Assembly (NCBI GenBank): GCA_029261035.1
Contig: JAJDCD010000023.1
Span: 1 to 38,500 of the forward strand
DNA from: Candidatus Omnitrophota bacterium
Lineage (GTDB): Bacteria; Omnitrophota; Omnitrophia; Omnitrophales; JACROU01
Length of the DNA stretch: 38,500 bases
Reading direction: 5' to 3'
Under the pieces are notes generated by a model. The model was not told the DNA's origin. It saw nothing but the letters and a program-made list of their open reading frames with translations, and searched no databases. Both the position numbers and the translations under genes were made by a program. Shown piece after piece: positions 1 to 6,825 of the stretch. Position 1 is the first letter of the stretch; every line of letters starts with the position of its first letter.

Positions 1-268
1 CGGAAGGAACCTCTCCAGGCGCTCAGACATGCTCGCCCTTTGGGCTGCGCAACTCGCGGCGGGTGAGGTTCCTTCCGACTCCTTCGTGTTAATAAGAACC
101 TTTGTGGTGGTGGGTGTTGCGAACAATATCTACATTGAGTAGCTCGTGTTCGCTTGGTATGATGTGTTTCATTATTATTTAAATAATGAAACGGTTTTTG
201 TTTTAGGAGTATAAACGTTTGCAGGGATAAAGGCGTTTGTTGAGGGTTATGTTTGGGTGAGGATTTAT
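1..268 (+). repeat. Three-hairpin intergenic element, copy A (may begin before the window)
   Basis: Hairpin I has arms at about 1-17 and 61-77 enclosing the constant strands GGCGCTCAGACATGC and GCGCAACTCGCGGC. Hairpin II is 119-153, with outer stem GCGAACA/TGTTCGC, inner stem CTAC/GTAG and loop ATTGA. Hairpin III is 166-192, an 11-bp stem starting GTTTCATTATT with a 5-nt loop. The conserved tail CAGGGATAAAGGCGTTTG is at 222-239 and AGGATTTA at 260-267. The same order of parts recurs at 4233, 5596 and 36666, and inverted at about 5877-6156. This copy lies just upstream of queD. Confidence 0.85.
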
Positions 269-282
269 GTTTTGCTCGCTGT

Positions 283-300
283 ACCTGCCTGTTGGCAGGT
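283..300. repeat. Small GC-rich hairpin in the queD leader
   Basis: ACCTGCC (283-289) pairs with GGCAGGT (294-300) around a TGTT loop. A related CCTGCCTGCCGTTAGGTAGG stretch occurs near 36627-36646, so this looks like a separate small dispersed repeat rather than a queD-specific regulator. Confidence 0.5.
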
Positions 301-339
301 AGGCGCTAACAGATATGAACTATTAAGCAAAGGATTCTT

Positions 340-750
340 ATGTTTCAGGTTACTAAGGTGATTCATTTTTGTTATGGTCATCGGTTGTTGAACTATGAGG
401 GGAAGTGTAAGCATCCTCATGGGCACAATGGAAGAGTTGAGATTGAGTTGTGTTCTGATCGATTGGACGATCGAGGAATGGTTTATGATTTTTCGGATAT
501 TTCTAAAAAGGTTAAGGTTTGGATTGATGAGAAATTGGATCATCAAATGTTGTTGTGTGAAAAAGACCCTATGGTTTCTTATTTAGAGGAACAGGAGGAG
601 CCTTTTTTCGTGATGAAAGAAAATCCTACAGCAGAGAATATTGCAAAACTTATCTTTGAATATACTGCTTCTTTAGGGCTTCCTATCACAAAGGTAACTT
701 TATGGGAAACCGAAAGTTCAAAGGCTGTTTATTCAGCTTCTAATGGATAA
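340..750 (+). CDS. queD: 6-carboxytetrahydropterin synthase (QueD / PTPS family)
   Basis: This 136-residue protein belongs to the 6-pyruvoyl-tetrahydropterin synthase fold family. QueD converts 7,8-dihydroneopterin triphosphate to 6-carboxytetrahydropterin in queuosine synthesis, in the cytoplasm. Visible family residues are the zinc histidines His14 (in YGHRL) and His27/His29 (in HPHGHN), a candidate catalytic cysteine Cys23 four residues before the HGH motif, LDHQ around residue 67, NPTAEN in the C-terminal half, and the WET motif at 122-124 with the pterin-anchoring Glu. The length fits bacterial QueD. The ATG at 340 follows an AAAGGA ribosome site. It is convergent with the flavin-reductase-like gene and sits downstream of a repeat element. 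No queC, queE or queF is next to it, so a plain PTPS role in another pterin pathway cannot be excluded. Confidence 0.85.
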   Translation: MFQVTKVIHFCYGHRLLNYEGKCKHPHGHNGRVEIELCSDRLDDRGMVYDFSDISKKVKVWIDEKLDHQMLLCEKDPMVSYLEEQEEPFFVMKENPTAENIAKLIFEYTASLGLPITKVTLWETESSKAVYSASNG

Positions 751-781
751 GTGTTATAAAGAGCCTTTAAGGAAAATTATC

Positions 782-1258
782 TTATCCGCCGTAATGCCAG
801 GGTGTATCACGCATTCCTAATGAAGGAACATTTTCTCTCACTTCAGCTTCAATAACTTCAGCAAGATAAATCGTATGATCTCCTTCATCTAATTGATTTT
901 TAATTTCACATTCGATATACGCTGGCAATCCTTTAAGTATGGGAGCTCCTGTCGTTTTGATTTCAAACTCAAGGCCACCTAAAGTAGTTCCGTCTAGTTC
1001 AACAGGTTTAAAAAATGTTTCGGCAATATCTTTTTGTTCTCGATTCAGAAAATGAATGGCACACTTTTTTGTTTTTTCGATTAAAGCATGGGTGTGACTT
1101 TCTTTTCTAATTCCCATTGAAACCATTGGAGGGGTAAACGAAGCTTGGTTTAGCCAGCTTAGTGTGGCTCCACTGGCTTCCTCTCCATGTTTACAGGTTA
1201 TGATATAAAGCCCGCTAGAAATCATGCGGAGTGCTATTTTTTTTGCTTCTAAATCCAT
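782..1258 (-). CDS. Flavin reductase-like FMN-binding split-barrel protein
   Basis: This 158-residue protein has the pattern of the flavin reductase-like domain (FMN-binding split barrel). An N-terminal strand with SSGLYIITC is followed by GATLSWLNQASFTPPMVSMGI, the segment that in this family lines the flavin pocket, then RKESHTHALI, and a C-terminal barrel half (IYLAEVIEAEV). Relatives are NAD(P)H:flavin oxidoreductases or flavin-binding partners of rubredoxin and ferredoxin-type electron carriers. It stands alone: divergent from ppc across about 110 bp and convergent with queD across 31 bp. The substrate and physiological partner cannot be told from the sequence. The ATG at 1258 is preceded on its strand by AAAGGAGCTC, a good ribosome site. 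Confidence 0.8.
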   Translation of the reverse strand: MDLEAKKIALRMISSGLYIITCKHGEEASGATLSWLNQASFTPPMVSMGIRKESHTHALIEKTKKCAIHFLNREQKDIAETFFKPVELDGTTLGGLEFEIKTTGAPILKGLPAYIECEIKNQLDEGDHTIYLAEVIEAEVRENVPSLGMRDTPWHYGG

Positions 1259-1352
1259 AATGAGCTCCTTTTCTATAGTATATATCCACTAGAAACGAGA
1301 AACCAGAGAAAAGAGAGGGTTCTTTTAGCGAAAAGTTCTAGATGCAAAAATA

Positions 1353-1361
1353 TGTTATAAT
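1353..1361 (+). promoter_or_regulatory. Extended -10 promoter of ppc
   Basis: TGTTATAAT (TG, one base, then TATAAT at 1356-1361) is a perfect extended -10 box. No good -35 is visible 17 bp upstream. The ATG at 1371 lies only 9 bases after the box, so the transcript should start within a few bases of the start codon. Confidence 0.6.
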
Positions 1362-1370
1362 TCCCAGCTT

Positions 1371-4202
1371 ATGAAGATACAAAAAGACCCATCCATAGAA
1401 GAAAGATTGAAGCCTTTAAAGAAGGATGTGAAGTTTTTAGGACACATTCTTGGAGAGGTAATTCAAGCCCAAGAGGGGAGCTCTATTTTTAAATTGGAGG
1501 AGCGAATCCGTAAGACTTCCATTGAGGTTCGTCGCAAGTTCAATAGCAAAAAAGAGAGCGAGCTGTTAAGTCTGATTCACCGAACAGATCCTCAGGTTGC
1601 TATTAAAATTATTCGAGCCTTTACGGTTTACTTCCAGTTGGTGAATTTAGCAGAAGAGAATTATCGAATTCGAAGAATTCGCCAGGATAAAAACTCTCTA
1701 CGCAAAGCAACTTTTAAGGGAATCATTCAGGTTTTACAGAAAGAGAAAGTTTCTTTAAAACAGATTCAGAAATTTATGTCGCAGATGTTTACTCGGCTTG
1801 TTTTGACAGCGCATCCTACTGAGGCGCAGAGGCGTTCTATTTTGACGAAATTAAGAAGAATCAGTGCTGCTTTGTTTGATTATGAAAACACGAGATTTAC
1901 TCCATTCGAGAAAAAAGAAATAGAGATTAATATTTATAAAGAAATAACGGCTCTTTGGCAAACGGATGAGCTTAGACGTAGGAAACGCACCGTAACGGAT
2001 GAGGTTAACAACGGGATTTATTATTTGGATGAAATTATTTTTGAAGTTTTACCAAAAGTTCATCAGCAATTAGAGAATGAATTAACAGCGATCTATGACG
2101 GTCCGGTTCAAGTGCCCAATCTATTGACCTTTGGGAGTTGGATTGGAGGAGACAGAGATGGAAACCCTAATCTAACACATAAAGAAACCATGTTCACTGC
2201 TCTTTTACACCAAGAGTTAATTTTGAAAAGATATATCAAAACAATCTCTCATTTAATTGATAGTTTTAGTCAGTCTTCAGACTTAGTTTCTGTTTCTGGA
2301 GAATTAAAAAGATCTTTAGAAAAAGACAAAAAAGAATTAAAAAAACATGGATTTGATTTTTTAGGGCATTTAGACAAAGAACCTTATAGAGCAAAGTTGG
2401 TTTATATTGAACGTAAGTTACAAGGAACCTTGGAAAGAGTAGAAGATAAAAAACGGTATTTTGAGTCTGGACAAAAAGAGAAGAGTAAATCTTACTTTTA
2501 TTACTCTATTTCAGATGATTTACTTGAAGATATAAAGGTGATGAGGAAAAGTTTGACAGCTTCGAAAGCTGAGATTCTGGCGACGGAAGAGTTGGATCCT
2601 TTTTTGAGAATGGTCCGTCTATTTGGTTTTAGTTTTGCTCCTTTGGAAATTAGAGATCACCGAGATTCTATTTTTCAAACAGTCAGTGAATTGGTATATC
2701 GAAAGAGTTCAGGAAAGACTCAATGGAAAAAACTGTCAGAGGATGAACGCGTTGAATACTTAACTAGAGATTTGTTAAAAAAACCTGATTTATTAAAGGA
2801 TTACGAAGGATTGAGCGCTAAAGTAACGGAAGTTTTACGAACCTTGGAAACGGTTCGTAATATTAAATCCTCTATGAGTTCAGGGGTGATTGATTCTTAT
2901 GTTTTAAGTATGACGGAGCAAGCAAGCGATATTTTATCTTTAGGGTGGCTCTTGCACGTTATGGGGCTGACAGAACAAGAAAATCATGGGCCTAAAGCGC
3001 TTCTCTCGATTGTTCCGCTATTTGAAACTGTGGATGTGATTCATCGATCTTCCCAAATTATGAAAGTTTTGTACAAAAATAAAGCGTACCAAAAAATTTT
3101 AAAAAACTGTGATAACCAACAGCAAATTATGTTGGGATATTCCGATAGTAATAAAGATGGGGGATTTGTAACTTCAAATTGGAAGTTATATAAAGCGCAG
3201 CAAGAATTGTGGAGCGTTTCAGAAAAATACAAAGTACAGATTATGTTTTTTCATGGACGGGGAGGGACGGTTGGGCGAGGTGGGGGTCCGACGAATAGAG
3301 CTATCTTAGCTCAGCCTCAGAACACTGTACGTGGGAAATTTAAAATGACAGAACAAGGTGAAATGATTTATTCTAAATTTTCAAATCCTTGGATTGCAGA
3401 ACGAAATTTAGAGTTGGTTATTTCTGCTGTTTTTGAAGCAAGTTTGTCTAAGAAACATTTAAAAACACATCCAAAGCAGAAGGTTTGGGAAGAGATTATG
3501 GAGCAGTTCTCGGATGTGGCACATCATACTTATCGAGATTTGATTTATAATGATCCTCAATTTTTGGAATATTTTTCTCAGGCGACACCGATACAGGAAA
3601 TTAGCTGTCATCAGATAGGTTCGAGACCTGCGTCTAGAAATTTTCAACAAAAAACGGTTTCCTCTATTGAGTCTTTAAGAGCTATTCCATGGGTTTTTGC
3701 TTGGAATCAATCCAGGCATACGGTTCCAGGTTGGTATGGTTTTGGTTCTGCTTATCGGGATTATCTTCGAAGTAATCCAAAAGGGGGCATTGAGGAGATT
3801 CGACAGATGTATCAAGAATGGCCTTTTTTTCAAGCAATGGTTGAATTGATGCAGTTGAGTATGAAGAAGGCAGATTTACATATAGCCAGGCAGTATTCCA
3901 ATTTAGTTTCTTCTAAAGCAATTCGAGATCGGATTTTTGGACGTATTGAAGAAGAATATCAATGGAGTAAAAAAGCGGTTCTGGAGTTGACACAGCAGAA
4001 AGAGTTGTTGGCAAATCGTCAGACGTTGCAAAATTCGATTCGTTTGAGAAATCCTTATGTGGATCCACTGAGTTATATTCAGATTAGTTGTTTAAAGAAG
4101 TTGAGGGCGCTTAGGGATAATTCGAGTAAGAAGGAGCAGTTGGAGAGGGCTGTTTTTTTGAGTATTAATGGGATTTCACAGGGGTTGAAGAATACGGGGT
4201 AA
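1371..4202 (+). CDS. ppc: Phosphoenolpyruvate carboxylase
   Basis: This 943-residue cytoplasmic enzyme carboxylates PEP with bicarbonate to form oxaloacetate, the anaplerotic entry to the TCA cycle. Family signatures appear in order: LTAHPTEAQRRS at about 147 with the catalytic His, GSWIGGDRDGNP at about 258, LGYSDSNKDGG at about 590 with the active-site Lys, the glycine- and arginine-rich HGRGGTVGRGGGP loop at about 628, GSRPASR at about 745, WVFAWNQSRHTVPGWYG, and the C-terminal ...NTG end that binds allosteric effectors in known PEPCs. It is somewhat longer than the 883-residue E. coli enzyme, mainly through a charged N-terminal region. The ORF is intact. There is no Shine-Dalgarno in the few bases between the -10 box and ATG 1371, which suggests leaderless translation. 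Confidence 0.97.
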   Translation: MKIQKDPSIEERLKPLKKDVKFLGHILGEVIQAQEGSSIFKLEERIRKTSIEVRRKFNSKKESELLSLIHRTDPQVAIKIIRAFTVYFQLVNLAEENYRIRRIRQDKNSLRKATFKGIIQVLQKEKVSLKQIQKFMSQMFTRLVLTAHPTEAQRRSILTKLRRISAALFDYENTRFTPFEKKEIEINIYKEITALWQTDELRRRKRTVTDEVNNGIYYLDEIIFEVLPKVHQQLENELTAIYDGPVQVPNLLTFGSWIGGDRDGNPNLTHKETMFTALLHQELILKRYIKTISHLIDSFSQSSDLVSVSGELKRSLEKDKKELKKHGFDFLGHLDKEPYRAKLVYIERKLQGTLERVEDKKRYFESGQKEKSKSYFYYSISDDLLEDIKVMRKSLTASKAEILATEELDPFLRMVRLFGFSFAPLEIRDHRDSIFQTVSELVYRKSSGKTQWKKLSEDERVEYLTRDLLKKPDLLKDYEGLSAKVTEVLRTLETVRNIKSSMSSGVIDSYVLSMTEQASDILSLGWLLHVMGLTEQENHGPKALLSIVPLFETVDVIHRSSQIMKVLYKNKAYQKILKNCDNQQQIMLGYSDSNKDGGFVTSNWKLYKAQQELWSVSEKYKVQIMFFHGRGGTVGRGGGPTNRAILAQPQNTVRGKFKMTEQGEMIYSKFSNPWIAERNLELVISAVFEASLSKKHLKTHPKQKVWEEIMEQFSDVAHHTYRDLIYNDPQFLEYFSQATPIQEISCHQIGSRPASRNFQQKTVSSIESLRAIPWVFAWNQSRHTVPGWYGFGSAYRDYLRSNPKGGIEEIRQMYQEWPFFQAMVELMQLSMKKADLHIARQYSNLVSSKAIRDRIFGRIEEEYQWSKKAVLELTQQKELLANRQTLQNSIRLRNPYVDPLSYIQISCLKKLRALRDNSSKKEQLERAVFLSINGISQGLKNTG

Positions 4203-4232
4203 AGGGAGAATTTGTGGGAAGTCTTAGTTGTC

Positions 4233-4498
4233 GGAAGGAACCTCTCCCGGCGCTCAGACATGCTCGCCCTTTGGGCTGCGCAACTCGCGTCGGGAGAGGT
4301 TCCTTCCTCCTCCTCGTTTTAATTACAACTTTTTGGGGTGGGGGTGTTGCGAACAAGATCTACATTGAGTAGCTCTTGTTCGCTTGGTATGATGTGTTTC
4401 ATTATTATTTAAATAATGAAACGCTTGTTTATTTTAGGGGTATAAATTTTTTCAGGGATAAAGGCGTTTGTTGGCGGTTGTGTTTATGTAGGATTTAT
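4233..4498 (+). repeat. Three-hairpin intergenic element, copy B
   Basis: This is the clearest copy. Hairpin I arms are about 4233-4249 and 4291-4307, around the constant GGCGCTCAGACATGC and GCGCAACTCGCG strands and an inner GCCC-TTT-GGGC hairpin. Hairpin II is 4349-4383: a perfect 10-bp stem GCGAACAAGA/TCTTGTTCGC, then CTAC/GTAG, loop ATTGA. Hairpin III is 4396-4422 (11-bp stem, 5-nt loop). The tail CAGGGATAAAGGCGTTTG is at 4453-4470 and AGGATTTA at 4490-4497. It fills the gap between ppc and the PP-loop gene. Confidence 0.9.
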
Positions 4499-4564
4499 TT
4501 TTATGGTACGAAAATCTAAAAGTTAATGGTTGATGGCTATTTGCTATAGAAGAGGAGAAGGGTT

Positions 4565-5563
4565 TTGAAGAAGAAGGCGGTTGCGTTATTGTCAGGGGGA
4601 TTGGATAGTAAGCTTGCGATTAGGATTGTTCAGGCGCAAGGGATTGAGATTGAGGCGCTTAGTTTTAAGACGCAGTTTAATTGCTGTAATGATGAGGCCG
4701 GTCAGGCGGCTCGAGAGCTGGGTGTGCCTGTGACGATGTTGTCTACAGATGAAGAGTATCTTCGTGTGGTTGAGAAGCCTAAGTATGGCTATGGTCGAGC
4801 GGTGAATCCTTGTACGGATTGTCGGATTTATATGTTTGCTTTGGCGGCTAAGTTTATGGAAAAGGTGGGAGCTTCTTTTATGATTTCAGGGGAGGTTATT
4901 GGGCAAAGGCCTAATTCTCAAATGAAACGGCAGTTGGAAATTATTGATCGAGATACGGGGTTGGGAGGGTTGTTGGTTCGTCCTTTGTCAGCAAAGTTAT
5001 TACCTCCTACGAAGCCAGAGATTGAAGGTATTTTAGATCGAGAAAAGTTGCATGGTATTTCGGGGCGCTCTAGAAAAGAGTTGATCCAAATGGCTCATGA
5101 TTTTGGAATGAAAGATATTCCTCAGCCTTCCACGGGTTGTTTGCTTACTGAGCCTGAAGTGGGTTTTCGAGTGAAAGATATTTTTAAAAATCAGAAAGAG
5201 TATACCCGTTGGGATTTTGATTTGGTTAAGTTTGGAAGACATTTTCGTTTGTCCGAAAATGCGAAGGTAATTTTAGGTAAGAGTGAAGAGCAGAATTTAA
5301 AGTTAGAAGCTTATTATGAAGAGGGGAAGTCTTCTCTATTTATTCCTAATAACTTTTATGGTCCTAGTGCGCTTCTTATTGGAGAGTTGACTGAGGAAAC
5401 TAAGGATTTGGCTATTAAGTTGTTGATGAATTATTCTAAAAAGCCGAGGGTTGAAGGGGAAGAGCCTGTTTTGGATTTTAAGACGGGTGGGGAAGAGAGT
5501 CAGGTTTCAGTGGCTGTGGGGACTTCTATTAATCCGGTTGATTATCAGTTGGAGCGGAAGTAA
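4565..5563 (+). CDS. PP-loop ATPase, tRNA thiouridylase-like, with NFACT-R-like C-terminus
   Basis: The 332-residue protein opens with a PP-loop, SGGLDS at 10-15, which binds ATP for adenylation in ThiI, MnmA, TtuA and QueC-type enzymes. Cysteine motifs FNCCND (about 39-43), CTDC (about 83-86) and STGCLL (Cys about 191) suggest sulfur handling or a metal cluster. The region WDFDLVKFGRHFRLSENAK onward (about 220-300) resembles the NFACT-R-type RNA-binding segment found at the end of many MnmA-like proteins. A tRNA-thiolation role is therefore likely, but the modified base is unknown, and it is not a standard MnmA. The start is TTG, chosen because a strong GAGGAGAAGG site lies just upstream at 4553-4562. 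The gene is flanked on both sides by copies of the three-hairpin element. Confidence 0.75.
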   Translation: MKKKAVALLSGGLDSKLAIRIVQAQGIEIEALSFKTQFNCCNDEAGQAARELGVPVTMLSTDEEYLRVVEKPKYGYGRAVNPCTDCRIYMFALAAKFMEKVGASFMISGEVIGQRPNSQMKRQLEIIDRDTGLGGLLVRPLSAKLLPPTKPEIEGILDREKLHGISGRSRKELIQMAHDFGMKDIPQPSTGCLLTEPEVGFRVKDIFKNQKEYTRWDFDLVKFGRHFRLSENAKVILGKSEEQNLKLEAYYEEGKSSLFIPNNFYGPSALLIGELTEETKDLAIKLLMNYSKKPRVEGEEPVLDFKTGGEESQVSVAVGTSINPVDYQLERK

Positions 5564-5595
5564 GGATTAGAGTTTGTTTGGGGGGTCTTAGTCGT

Positions 5596-5868
5596 CGGAA
5601 GGAATCTCTCCCGGCGCTCAGACATGCTCGCCCTTTGGGCTGCGCAACTCGCGGCGGGAGAGGTTCCTTCCGACTCCTTCGCGTTAATACAAATCTTTTT
5701 TGGTGTGGCGTGTTGCAAATAAGATCTACATCGAGTAGCTCTTATTCGCTTGGCATAGTGTGTTTCATTATTATTTAAATAATGAAACGCTTATTTGTTT
5801 GTGGGAATATAGCTGCTATCTGGGATAAAAGCATTCGTTGTATGGAACATTTGATTTAGGATTCATTT
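5596..5868 (+). repeat. Three-hairpin intergenic element, copy C
   Basis: Hairpin I arms are 5596-5612 and 5655-5672. Hairpin II is 5715-5749, with stem GCAAATAAGA/TCTTATTCGC, CTAC/GTAG and loop ATCGA. Relative to copy B one C-G pair has become T-A, a compensatory change. Hairpin III is 5762-5788. The tail is TGGGATAAAAGC at 5821-5832, then GATTTAGGATT at 5853-5863. It lies downstream of the PP-loop gene and runs tail-to-tail into inverted copy E. Confidence 0.88.
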
Positions 5869-5876
5869 AGTTCTTA

Positions 5877-6156
5877 AACCTAAATCCTAAATCAATATTT
5901 CTTATTGTCTGGTGGTGTAATCCCTGTGGTTACTTTAAATCGTTAATAATTAACTGGGGTTTCGTTATGAATAGCATAACGAAACACATTAGATCTCTGA
6001 AGACAAGGGCCCTCGATGGCGCTCTTGTCTTCAATTTCTTTTTTTTCTAACAAGTCGTTATAACTTCCGCAAAAATATAATATTCCCGCCACGAGTTCAC
6101 AAAAATCGTTCCTCAATTTTTGTGCTGTCTGAGCGCCGGGAATATTATATTTTTGC
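5877..6156 (-). repeat. Three-hairpin intergenic element, copy E (inverted)
   Basis: Read on the minus strand it has the same parts in the same order. Hairpin I is a 20-bp stem, arms 6069-6088 and 6137-6156, AT-rich and unlike other copies apart from the CCC/GGG at its base; it encloses GGCGCTCAGACAGC and AACTCGTGGC. Hairpin II is 5999-6032, stem GAAGACAAG/CTTGTCTTC with apical ATCGA. Hairpin III is 5959-5985, GTTTCGTTATG with an exact 11-bp complement and 5-nt loop. The tail contains CAGGGATTA and GATTTAGGATTTA. Together with copy C it explains the whole 5564-6188 gap between the PP-loop gene and arsC. Confidence 0.82.
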
Positions 6157-6188
6157 TAATACCCCCACCCCTCAAATAAAATCAACCC

Positions 6189-6608
6189 TTAAACCAATTT
6201 TTGACTTACAAACTCTTCCATCTTTTCTTTGATTTGATCTCGCACTTTCTTGAAAAAGGCTGTTTGTTCTTCTTCTGTTCCTTCGGCATGTGCGGGGTCT
6301 TCAAAGCTGCAGTGAATGTGGGTGACGTTGCCTGGAAATATGGGACATGCTTCTTTAGCGTTGTCACAGACGGTGATGAGATAGTCGAATTCTACTTCTA
6401 AAAACTGGGTTAAGTTCTTAGGTTGGTTTGAAGTGATGTCAATATTGTCGTCATGCATAACTTTAATTGCTAGAGGATGGACCTCGGGGGCTGGTTTGGA
6501 GCCAGCGCTATGAACTTCAAAATTAGAGCCTCCAAAATGATTTAAATAGCCTTCGGCTATTTGGCTTCTACAGGAGTTTCCGGTACATAAAATAAGTACT
6601 TTTTTCAT
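6189..6608 (-). CDS. arsC: Arsenate reductase, low-molecular-weight phosphatase (thioredoxin-coupled) type
   Basis: This 139-residue cytoplasmic protein reduces arsenate to arsenite in its family. The N-terminal P-loop CTGNSCRS (8-15) places the nucleophile at Cys8. The partner cysteines are Cys81 and Cys88 in TVCDNAKEACP, matching the Cys triad spacing of thioredoxin-linked ArsC, and SFEDPA carries the general-acid Asp. Plain protein tyrosine phosphatases lack the second and third cysteines. I start at the ATG at 6608, which puts the P-loop at the very N-terminus as is usual. A TTG nine codons upstream (6635) is in frame but overlaps the AAAGGGGAT ribosome site. No arsR, arsB or acr3 is adjacent, so regulation is not visible. 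Confidence 0.88.
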   Translation of the reverse strand: MKKVLILCTGNSCRSQIAEGYLNHFGGSNFEVHSAGSKPAPEVHPLAIKVMHDDNIDITSNQPKNLTQFLEVEFDYLITVCDNAKEACPIFPGNVTHIHCSFEDPAHAEGTEEEQTAFFKKVRDQIKEKMEEFVSQKLV

Positions 6609-6727
6609 CTTTTTGTCTATCCCCTTTATTTTCAATTAGTTATGATTCTAACGGAATGGTTGAATTTAGTCGATAATCAAGTATTGTACTTTGAATGAGA
6701 CTCTTTGAAAAGAAGGGTTTCTTTTAT

Positions 6728-6756
6728 TTGACATAGGAAATGACGAGTGCTACTAT
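6728..6756 (+). promoter_or_regulatory. Sigma70-type promoter of giant protein 1
   Basis: TTGACA (6728-6733) and TACTAT (6751-6756) are separated by exactly 17 bp. Transcription would start near 6763, about 60 bases before the ATG at 6826. It is the only strong promoter-like match between arsC and this gene. Confidence 0.7.
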
Positions 6757-6764
6757 TTTGGGAT

Positions 6765-6786
6765 TAAACCTTTGGCAAAAGGTTTA
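6765..6786 (+). promoter_or_regulatory. Stem-loop at the predicted 5' end of the giant-protein-1 mRNA
   Basis: TAAACCTTT (6765-6773) pairs with AAAGGTTTA (6778-6786) around a GGCA loop. It begins within a few bases of the predicted transcription start, where such stems can protect an mRNA 5' end. It has no U-run, so it is not a typical terminator. Confidence 0.45.
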
Positions 6787-6825
6787 GAATCTATATAAAT
6801 CAAGGGAAAAGGGCGGTTTTGATCC

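Noticed and set aside
301-339. Possible preQ1 riboswitch before queD
   Set aside because: The bases before queD show only a dispersed repeat and a small GC hairpin. I see no preQ1-type compact pseudoknot pattern.
4233-4307. Hairpin I copies as intrinsic terminators
   Set aside because: Copies occur both before and after genes, lack a consistent T-run, and carry conserved internal strands that a terminator would not need.
5596-6156. CRISPR-like or integron attC array
   Set aside because: Repeats are few, long, differently oriented, and have no regular spacers or integrase. The parts do not fit attC core sites.
6609-6635. Longer arsC start at TTG 6635
   Set aside because: The added residues precede the P-loop, which is normally at the N-terminus, and the region contains the AAAGGGGAT ribosome site for ATG 6608.
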